Of a DNA stretch of 8,416 bases, positions 1 to 5,030 are shown piece by piece (positions within the stretch are counted from its first letter, which is position 1; every line of letters begins with the position of its first letter). Both the position numbers and the translations under genes were made by a program. The stretch is from NCBI GenBank assembly GCA_046597185.1, contig JBKJLF010000858.1, positions 1 through 8,416 on the forward strand, written 5' to 3'. The notes below the pieces were generated by a model. The model was not told the origin of the DNA. It worked only from the letters and a program-made list of their open reading frames with translations, and made no database searches. This stretch comes from CAMBDR01 sp046597185. GTDB lineage: Bacteria > Pseudomonadota > Gammaproteobacteria > Burkholderiales > Burkholderiaceae_D.

Positions 1-573
1 CTGGAATACGAAATTGTCGGTTGGTTGGCAGAAATTGCACCAGGGGTTGAACTGCGCTATGAAACCGATTCAAAGCGCGATGCCGCGCACATTGAATTTA
101 ATTCTTTCCGGCCAACCAATGTAGGATTTGGCCTGAGTTATTGTCTGCCGATTCTGGCCGCGATATTGGGTTTGTCCGCTACTGTACCCAGCCAAGGCTG
201 GGAAGAAGATTGGGGCGCAGCGTGGGAGCAGGGCAAGAACGAGCGTGGCATGCTGGTGATGATCGAAAACCCGGAAGCCCATCTCCACCCCAGCGGGCAA
301 ACTGCGCTGGGCCGCCTGATTGCCCTTGGTGCCAAGTGTGGCCTCCAGTTCGTCATTGAAACGCAAAGCGATCACTTGATGGATGGCATCCGAATCGCGG
401 TAAAGGATGGCGATTTGACGCCGGAACAGGTGATGTTTCACTACCTGACCCGTAACCAGGAGGGCGAAACCGAGATTGAATCGCCCCAGGTGCATGCGAA
501 TGGCAAGCTATCATTTTGGCCGCAGGGTTTTTTTGATCAAACCATGAAGAACCGGACAAAACTGGCACGTTAA
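1..573 (+). CDS. DUF3696-type AAA/ABC-like ATPase, C-terminal part (5' truncated by window)
   Basis: The reading frame is open from base 1 to a TAA at 571-573, giving 190 residues. The P-loop half lies outside the window. Numbered from base 1, there is a signature-like segment 'FGLSYCLPIL' around residues 44-53. A Walker B/D-loop 'VMIENPEAHLHPSGQ' follows near 85-99, then a switch segment 'VIETQSDHLMDGIR' near 118-131, and a C-terminal 'WPQGFFDQ' near 174-181. This order is typical of SMC/ABC-like AAA ATPases ending in DUF3696. Such proteins are thought to hydrolyse ATP as dimers and often act as sensor or motor subunits in toxin or defence gene pairs. The histidine usual in the switch ('ETHSDH') is Gln here (Q122). 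The next gene starts one base after the stop, so the two are almost surely co-transcribed and translationally coupled. Family assignment is strong; biological role is inferred. Confidence 0.85.
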   Translation: MEYEIVGWLAEIAPGVELRYETDSKRDAAHIEFNSFRPTNVGFGLSYCLPILAAILGLSATVPSQGWEEDWGAAWEQGKNERGMLVMIENPEAHLHPSGQTALGRLIALGAKCGLQFVIETQSDHLMDGIRIAVKDGDLTPEQVMFHYLTRNQEGETEIESPQVHANGKLSFWPQGFFDQTMKNRTKLAR

Positions 574-574
574 C

Positions 575-1489
575 ATGGATCACAATTTTGTACTCAATAG
601 TCTTAGTTTTCCTGCTGCCAACGCGCAAATTGCGTTTGATTTATTGCTCGACAGCATGAAGGGCTTGATTGCGGTCGGTACACCTGATGATCGGCGCGCA
701 CTGTATTCCGATCAACAGCCGGGCATTGGCCACTGCGTAATTGCGCCCGATACCACATGGCATGATTTTTTGGCGCAACTGAATCAAATCGATGAACAAG
801 ACCTGCAATTGGCTTTGCTTGAAATCGAAGACAAGACGCCGATGTTCGATTTTGTCAGCGATGACCAGATTGAAAAAATTGCCTCGGTCGCCTTCTATTT
901 TCCTGACGAAGCCTATACCGGTTCCATTGATATTCTTGCCATGGCGTGGGAGCTTGATGCCATATTGTTGAGCATCGCCACCGCCGAAAAATGGTGTGCC
1001 AGTGAAATTGCATTTGCGCAATTCACAACCGCCAAGCATCCCACTGAGCATTCCTGGTTTCGCAATCTTTCGTGCAGGGCGCACGGGCTGGCCTTAAATC
1101 GGCAATTATTAGACCTGCTGAATAAATCGTTGGTTGAAACCTTCAAGACCTGCCATTTTTCTGAACATTTTCTGGATTGGGTCAATCAACTTGCTGCTGA
1201 CCTTCAGGCCAGAATCCGTGTCAAGTTGGCATTGGCAGAAAGCAAGCAGTTTCAAGGTGGCAAACCCTTGTTTGACACGCTGACAGGTGATGATGCGGCG
1301 GGTTTGCGGGAAATCCGCTTTAGTGCAGTGCAAGGTGGGGCAGTGCGTATATTGTTTGACTTTTTGCCATCCGGTAAGCCAGCGATCCTCGTTGGGTGGA
1401 TCAAGAAAAGTAATTCGGATGGGTATACATCGGCGATCATTGCAGCAAAGCCGTTATTGAAGGCAATGAAGAAGTTGGAAAACGCTTGA
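575..1489 (+). CDS. Partner protein of the DUF3696 ATPase with a C-terminal RelE/HigB-like domain
   Basis: This 304-aa protein starts with ATG one base after the ATPase stop. It has no Shine-Dalgarno of its own, which fits translational coupling. I do not recognise residues 1-205: they are acidic and mixed alpha/beta in look, with no signal peptide or clear membrane segment. Residues 211-304 resemble RelE/HigB toxins of the phage Gp49-like kind. There is a helical stretch (211-232), then 'GLREIRF' (243-249), 'VRILFDFLPSG' (257-267), 'AILVGWIKKS' (270-279) and a final helix rich in Ala, Leu and Lys. In that family these strands form the RNase core, with Arg and Lys residues on the active face; here R248, R258, K277 and K278 would be candidates. 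If real, this is a toxin-like effector fused to an unknown domain and linked to an ATPase. The RelE-like call rests on motif resemblance alone and is moderate. Confidence 0.7.
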   Translation: MDHNFVLNSLSFPAANAQIAFDLLLDSMKGLIAVGTPDDRRALYSDQQPGIGHCVIAPDTTWHDFLAQLNQIDEQDLQLALLEIEDKTPMFDFVSDDQIEKIASVAFYFPDEAYTGSIDILAMAWELDAILLSIATAEKWCASEIAFAQFTTAKHPTEHSWFRNLSCRAHGLALNRQLLDLLNKSLVETFKTCHFSEHFLDWVNQLAADLQARIRVKLALAESKQFQGGKPLFDTLTGDDAAGLREIRFSAVQGGAVRILFDFLPSGKPAILVGWIKKSNSDGYTSAIIAAKPLLKAMKKLENA

Positions 1490-1550
1490 TGCTTTGCAGC
1501 GAAGAGCATATTAGGCCTTGTGGGCTTGGCCAATCGTTTGGCGCTTAAGT

Positions 1551-1579
1551 AAAAAAAAAGCCAGTGCGCCAGGCATTGG
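1551..1579 (-). terminator. Terminator-like hairpin with T-run, minus strand
   Basis: Read on the minus strand, a 7-bp stem (arms 1573-1579 and 1561-1567, one A-C mismatch, 5-nt loop) is followed, after one C, by nine T residues (complement of the A-run 1551-1559). That is the layout of a rho-independent terminator for leftward transcription. On the + strand the same stem pairs with a G-U wobble but is not followed by T residues, so it would not end the upstream operon. No minus-strand gene is visible to its right, so its purpose is unclear. Confidence 0.4.
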
Positions 1580-1585
1580 AAAAGC

Positions 1586-1613
1586 TTGCCGGGTCGATTA
1601 TTTGGGTTACACT
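1586..1613 (+). promoter_or_regulatory. Candidate sigma-70 promoter for the tandem SH3-like gene
   Basis: A -35-like TTGCCG (1586-1591) and a -10-like TACACT (1608-1613) are separated by 16 bp, each matching four of six consensus bases. Transcription would start near 1620, giving a short leader to the ATG at 1638 or 1650. It lies just after the spacer hairpin, where a new transcription unit would be expected. Support is by consensus only. Confidence 0.3.
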
Positions 1614-1649
1614 TGGGAATGTCATCCAACCCATTTTATGCGATCAATC

Positions 1650-2138
1650 ATGGATCAACGCTTGCTCGATTCACTCGCCCACGCCAGTAGTGCTGATTTA
1701 TATCAACTGATGTGGGTGATTCAGCATCTTCTGGAAAGTCCCGCGCGGACTGGCGAAATTCAACAGCGCCTGCATGTGGGCATGCAGGTTCGCTACTTTG
1801 CCAATCGCAAGATCGCCCTGTGTCGCGTGACGGAATTGCGGCCAAACAAGGTTGCGGTGCAGGATTTGCAAACCAACCGCTACTGGGTGCTACCTTACGC
1901 GGCGATTGTGCTCGACGAGGATGAGCCGGGTGCGCCGCCAGTAGCCAAACCGATAGCGGCGCTGCAAGTGGAGCGCAATCATTTTCAGGTGGGCGATACG
2001 GTTAGTTTTACCGATAAACACCAGAACCAGCGGGTGGGCAAGGTGATGCGGCGCAATGAAAAAACCGTCACCATCTATTGCAATGGCGATAGCTGGCGCG
2101 TGCCCTGGCAGATGTTGACCAAAATTGTGGATATCTGA
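1650..2138 (+). CDS. Hypothetical protein with two tandem SH3/KOW-like modules
   Basis: This 162-aa protein ends at TGA 2136-2138. I chose ATG 1650. ATG 1638 (four residues longer) is equally possible, because neither has a convincing Shine-Dalgarno. The reading frame runs further upstream, but that part crosses the poly-A hairpin and looks non-coding. Residues 1-40 are mostly helical. Two modules follow: one from 'VGMQVRYF' through 'CRVTELRPNKVAVQDL' to 'YWVLPYAAIV', and one from 'VGDTVSFTDK' through 'GKVMRRNEKTVTIYC' to 'WRVPWQMLTKIV'. They are joined by a Pro/Ala-rich linker (about residues 90-110). Each looks like a small five-strand SH3/KOW barrel, a fold often used to bind nucleic acid or protein. 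The resemblance between modules suggests internal duplication. No named family is recognised; function unknown. Confidence 0.75.
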   Translation: MDQRLLDSLAHASSADLYQLMWVIQHLLESPARTGEIQQRLHVGMQVRYFANRKIALCRVTELRPNKVAVQDLQTNRYWVLPYAAIVLDEDEPGAPPVAKPIAALQVERNHFQVGDTVSFTDKHQNQRVGKVMRRNEKTVTIYCNGDSWRVPWQMLTKIVDI

Positions 2139-2210
2139 GTGCCCGGTTTGGGGTAAAACGATTCTAAATCGAGTCTAAAATGAATTTTAAGTGTTGCGCT
2201 GGGCAGGCGG

Positions 2211-2309
2211 TTTAATCGTTTTTTTGAAAATCAATGATTTTTAATCGTTTTTGGGGCGGAATAATCAAAAATTTGGGGAATGGGCTGAAAATAATCAAAA
2301 TTTTTTGAT
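2211..2309. repeat. AT-rich spacer with phased TAATC repeats and two palindromes
   Basis: The gene-free stretch 2139-2409 is far richer in A and T than its surroundings. It holds a 13-bp direct repeat TTTAATCGTTTTT at 2211 and 2240 (29-bp offset) and an 11-bp repeat AATAATCAAAA at 2260 and 2290 (30-bp offset). There are two near-contiguous palindromes: AAAATCA/TGATTTT (2227-2241, one-base centre) and ATCAAAA/TTTTGAT (2294-2309, two-base centre). Spacing near three helical turns suggests protein binding (nucleoid protein or regulator), but no known site is recognised. Confidence 0.5.
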
Positions 2310-2349
2310 GGGGCTGGCCCTGGGCGTGAAACTCAAATTTCGGGTGGAC

Positions 2350-2378
2350 TTGTATTTTAATGTGAAGGGCTATAAACT
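2350..2378 (+). promoter_or_regulatory. Probable promoter of the toxin-antitoxin operon
   Basis: TTGTAT (2350-2355) can serve as a weak -35. TATAAA (2371-2376), 15 bp downstream, or TAAACT (2373-2378), 17 bp downstream, can serve as the -10. The -10 region runs into the palindrome at 2375-2394, so an antitoxin bound there would block RNA polymerase. It lies 30-60 bp before the antitoxin start. Confidence 0.45.
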
Positions 2379-2394
2379 AGTCAGATGACTAGTT
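2375..2394. promoter_or_regulatory. Palindromic operator of the toxin-antitoxin operon
   Basis: A perfect inverted repeat with 9-bp arms (AACTAGTCA and TGACTAGTT) and a 2-bp centre overlaps the -10 region and ends 15 bp before the antitoxin ATG. Phd/YefM antitoxins usually repress their own operon by binding such palindromes, and toxin binding modulates this. Position and symmetry strongly suggest autoregulation; binding is inferred. Confidence 0.65.
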
Positions 2395-2409
2395 ATTTGA
2401 GGTGTTATT

Positions 2410-2664
2410 ATGAAGACATGGCCTGTACAAGATGCTAAATCCCGGTTTAGTGAGTTATTGGATGCTTGCGTCAGCGAGGGGCCGCAATTGCTTACGCGGC
2501 GCGGCATTGATACGGCAGTGGTGGTGCCATTTGCCCAGTGGCAGCGCATGGTGAGTGCGGCGCGGCCATCGTTAAAGAGCTTACTGCTTTCCGGGGAAGG
2601 GCGATTTGGTTTGGATTTGCCGCCACGCGGCCAAGCCCGGCGTCGTCCGGTAACGGAAAATTGA
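2410..2664 (+). CDS. Phd/YefM-family antitoxin
   Basis: This 84-aa protein has ATG at 2410 behind a good Shine-Dalgarno GAGG (2399-2402, 7 nt away). The N-terminal half carries the Phd/YefM pattern: 'WPVQDAKSRFSELLDAC' (residues 4-20), 'EGPQLLTRRG' and 'AVVVPFAQWQRM', a fold that dimerises and binds operator DNA. The Arg/Pro-rich C-terminal tail (about 50-84) is probably the flexible segment that neutralises the toxin. Its stop is seven bases before the PIN toxin start, the usual antitoxin-first order. The palindrome just upstream is its likely operator. It may be named VapB by partner, but its fold is Phd/YefM-like, so no symbol is given. Confidence 0.92.
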   Translation: MKTWPVQDAKSRFSELLDACVSEGPQLLTRRGIDTAVVVPFAQWQRMVSAARPSLKSLLLSGEGRFGLDLPPRGQARRRPVTEN

Positions 2665-2671
2665 GCTGACC

Positions 2672-3088
2672 ATGTATCTGCTCGATACCAACATCGTTTC
2701 TGAACTGCGCAAGCCGCGCCCACACGGCGGGGTGCTCGCCTGGCTTGACGCGATTGAGGAGTCGGATCTTTATATCAGCGTGGTGACGCTGGGTGAAATC
2801 CAGGCGGGTATCGAAATCACGCGTGAGCAGGATGGGGACAAGGCTGCCATCATTGAGGCCTGGGCCAACCAGCTTGCCGCCAGTTTTAACGTGATTCCGA
2901 TGGATGCGCGCTGCTTTCGGCAGTGGGCAAAGCTGATGCATCGCCAATCCGATACCATTTATGAAGACGCCATGATTGCGGCGACTGCACAGATTCACAA
3001 GCTTACGGTGGTCACCAGAAATATCCGTGATTTTGAACGCTTTCAAGTGCCGTTGTTGAACCCGTTTTTATACCCGAATACGGCGTAA
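2672..3088 (+). CDS. vapC: PIN-domain ribonuclease toxin, VapC/FitB-like
   Basis: This 138-aa protein covers a full-length PIN domain. The acidic metal-binding residues are in place: D5 in 'LLDTNIVSEL', E42 in 'TLGEIQAGI' and D99 in 'YEDAMIAATA', with 'VVTRNIRDF' (113-121) supplying the last site (N117/D120). Such toxins cleave RNA, often tRNA or rRNA, using Mg or Mn, and halt translation when the antitoxin is lost. The 'SELRKPRP' and 'GEIQAGIE' stretches are like FitB-type members. The start is seven bases after the antitoxin stop with only a weak ribosome site, so it is probably translated by coupling. All catalytic residues are present, so it should be active. Confidence 0.93.
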   Translation: MYLLDTNIVSELRKPRPHGGVLAWLDAIEESDLYISVVTLGEIQAGIEITREQDGDKAAIIEAWANQLAASFNVIPMDARCFRQWAKLMHRQSDTIYEDAMIAATAQIHKLTVVTRNIRDFERFQVPLLNPFLYPNTA

Positions 3089-3161
3089 TTGCTTAGGCGC
3101 TGCCCACATTGAGGCAAATGCCGTAAGTGCTTGATAAAAACACGAACCCACCTTGCCCGCT

Positions 3162-3392
3162 ATGAATTTGACTCCAGCACAGCGCCGTTTCGCCGCCATT
3201 CCCGCGCATACCGTCCGCACCACTTTCACCGGAGGCGGGTTGGCGGCCGACCTTGGGCTCGTGCTACTGCGCGGCGTCAATCTTCAGATCGGGTTGACCA
3301 AACACATTGCCGCTGCCTTGGCTGATCGCCGCCACGTCAGGTCTGCCGCGAACCGCCCACAAACCCGCTTCCATACCGCTGCCTGCTTTTAA
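3162..3392 (+). pseudogene. N-terminal remnant of an IS1380-family transposase
   Basis: From ATG 3162, the first 60 or so residues contain 'TTFTGGGLAADLGLVLLRG' and then 'IGLTKHIAAALADRRHVR'. This is the usual start of IS1380-family transposases (F-x-G-G, then D-x-G-x-x-L-L-R, then G-L-T followed by a helix). The similarity stops near base 3340. The frame then reads into unrelated sequence and ends at TAA 3390-3392, whereas a complete transposase is over 400 residues. No DDE catalytic part and no terminal inverted repeats were found nearby. It is a dead scrap marking a past insertion between the TA module and the SEFIR operon. The family call is by motif memory and moderate. Confidence 0.55.
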
Positions 3393-3563
3393 AACACCCA
3401 CAACGACGAATGGGTAGGGCTGCGGGTTTTACAACTGATGGGGAATTTGTTGCACGAACGGCGACTTATCGCATTTTACTGGATTTTAACCCGCTGCAAT
3501 TGCGCAAGAGGCTTGGTTTACTGGATAATGCAACGGTAGTAACAAAATTAAACTGTACCGACC
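3393..3563. other. Decayed or non-coding spacer before the SEFIR operon
   Basis: No convincing gene is seen here. One frame stays open from 3326 to 3619, but its translation matches nothing I recognise, has no ribosome-binding site and runs into the SEFIR gene. The segment may be leftover mobile-element DNA plus the leader of the next operon. Confidence 0.4.
3500..3529 (+). promoter_or_regulatory. Candidate promoter of the SEFIR operon
   Basis: GATAAT (3524-3529, five of six consensus bases) lies 18 bp after TTGCGC (3500-3505, three of six). Transcription would begin near 3536, 28 bases before ATG 3564 and 55 before ATG 3591. It is the best match in the spacer, but the -35 is poor. Confidence 0.3.
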
Positions 3564-3590
3564 ATGCTGGTTTTGCCAACGCTAATATCC

Positions 3591-5030
3591 ATGACTACAC
3601 CCGCCACCGTTTTTATTAGCTACGCCTGGGAGAGCGATGCCTTTCGCGCGCAGGTGAAGGCATTGCGTGATTATTTGCTCTGCAACGGGGTCGTGGTGGT
3701 GTCGGATTTTGATCATGGCATCAAACCGTCTGAACTGGGCTGGACGACGTGGATGCAACAGACGATTGAAGATGCGGCGGTGGTGCTGGTGGTGTGTTCG
3801 GCCTCGTATAGGCCGCGCTTTGAAAAACGTGCGCCGCCCACCAGCGGCATGGGTGTGGCGTGGGAAGGCGCGATTATTACGCAGGATTTGTATAACACGG
3901 CGCAGCGCAATAACAAGTTTTACCCGATCTTCCCTGATCCCTTCAATTTTGAATATTGCCCGAAGGCGTTGCAGCCCTGGAGCTGTGGACATGCGTTTCC
4001 ATCAAAACAGGCCGATGTGCTGGCGCTGGTGCAACAGTGCATCGGCCTGCCCACCAGCGCGGTGCTGGCAGGCGCCAGTGTGGCGGGGGCGCATGGGGCT
4101 GACCCGCAAAATCTGCATAACCCCTACAACCCATGGCAACCTGCGCTGGCACCGCGTTTTTTTGGGCGCGAGGATGTGCTGTATGCCTTGCACATGACGC
4201 TGGATGAAAAGCGTAGCGTGTCGATTGTGGGGGACAGGCGTATTGGCAAATCGTCCTTATTGCTGGCCTGGCAAACCCGCGCCCAAGGTTTGGGGCGGGT
4301 GGTGTGCTTGGTGGATGGGCTGCATGCTGGCATGACGACTTGCCGTGGCGTGGTGTACGCCATTACCGGCCAAACCATAGCAACCGATGACGCCGAAAGC
4401 GCCGCCAACGCGCTGGAACACTGGACGGCACAGCTTGTGGTTTTGCCGCCCTTGGTTTTGCTGGATGAAGCGGAAAGCGTGCTGGAGCATTTGCCGCATC
4501 GATTTTTTGAGCGCCTGCGTGGGTTGGTGGGGCAGGGGAAAATTTGCCTGGTGTTGGCGACGGCGCGCCCGGTGGACCAAGTGTTTAAGGCGGTCGGGCG
4601 CACTTCGCCGTTTGCCAATTTGCTGGAGATAAAAAGCCTGGGTTTGTTGGATCAGGCCGCTGCCGAGCACATGCTGGCACTGGGCGCGGGCAGGCTGGAT
4701 CAGCGCTGCCAGGCGCTGATGCGCGCCTGGGCCGGGCGGCACCCGTTCTTTTTGGCGCTGTGCGGGCGGCGGCTGTGGGATGCCTGCGCCAGCGCTACAC
4801 CATTGGAACAGGTGATGGATGAATTAAATTTTGAGGCACAAGGGCGCTTTAATGAACTTTGGGCCATGCTCACGGCTAGGGAGCAGTTGACCTTGAAAAA
4901 ACTCGCGGCGGGTGAGGCTGTCAGCACCACGGGTACGGCGCTGCGCGTGCGCGGGCTGGTGGTGGCGGGGGCGCAGGGTGATGAATTGTTTGGGGAGGTG
5001 CTGGGCTTATGGCTGAAGAATTGCGAATGA
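3591..5030 (+). CDS. SEFIR-domain protein with STAND-like P-loop NTPase
   Basis: This 479-aa protein starts at ATG 3591. ATG 3564 would add nine residues, but the SEFIR fold begins right after 3591; neither start has a clear ribosome site. Residues 5-130 are a SEFIR domain: 'VFISYAWESD' at 7-16, 'VVVSDFDHGIKP' at 35-46, 'VVLVVCSASY' at 64-73 and 'WEGAIITQDLY' at 91-101, whose Trp-Glu is the family hallmark. A linker leads to 'NPYNPW' (177-182), 'FFGRE' (190-194), a P-loop 'GDRRIGKSS' (214-222, K220) and Walker B 'VLLDEAE' (288-294). The C-terminal part is helical and ends in a winged-helix-like tail. SEFIR is related to TIR and is found in bacterial antiphage proteins, where NAD+ breakdown is the proposed killing step. 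The next gene overlaps its end by 22 bp and carries a related NTPase, so the two probably act together. Confidence 0.88.
   Translation: MTTPATVFISYAWESDAFRAQVKALRDYLLCNGVVVVSDFDHGIKPSELGWTTWMQQTIEDAAVVLVVCSASYRPRFEKRAPPTSGMGVAWEGAIITQDLYNTAQRNNKFYPIFPDPFNFEYCPKALQPWSCGHAFPSKQADVLALVQQCIGLPTSAVLAGASVAGAHGADPQNLHNPYNPWQPALAPRFFGREDVLYALHMTLDEKRSVSIVGDRRIGKSSLLLAWQTRAQGLGRVVCLVDGLHAGMTTCRGVVYAITGQTIATDDAESAANALEHWTAQLVVLPPLVLLDEAESVLEHLPHRFFERLRGLVGQGKICLVLATARPVDQVFKAVGRTSPFANLLEIKSLGLLDQAAAEHMLALGAGRLDQRCQALMRAWAGRHPFFLALCGRRLWDACASATPLEQVMDELNFEAQGRFNELWAMLTAREQLTLKKLAAGEAVSTTGTALRVRGLVVAGAQGDELFGEVLGLWLKNCE
4992..5000 (+). promoter_or_regulatory. Strong Shine-Dalgarno inside the SEFIR gene for the membrane NTPase
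   Basis: GGGGAGGTG lies inside the end of the SEFIR gene, with its GGAGG core (4994-4998) ten bases before ATG 5009. It supports 5009 as the start. The competing ATG 5027 overlaps the SEFIR stop as ATGA, a typical coupling arrangement, but has only a weak purine run before it. Confidence 0.6.

Noticed and set aside
641..1084. Minus-strand frame opposite the RelE-like partner gene
   Set aside because: It lies wholly inside a better-supported + strand gene and shows no domain pattern.
3131..3325. A 64-aa Arg/His-rich frame over the transposase remnant
   Set aside because: It is a shadow of the frame carrying the IS1380-like motifs.
3410..3619. A 69-aa frame before the SEFIR gene
   Set aside because: No ribosome site, no recognisable motif, and it overlaps the well-supported SEFIR start.
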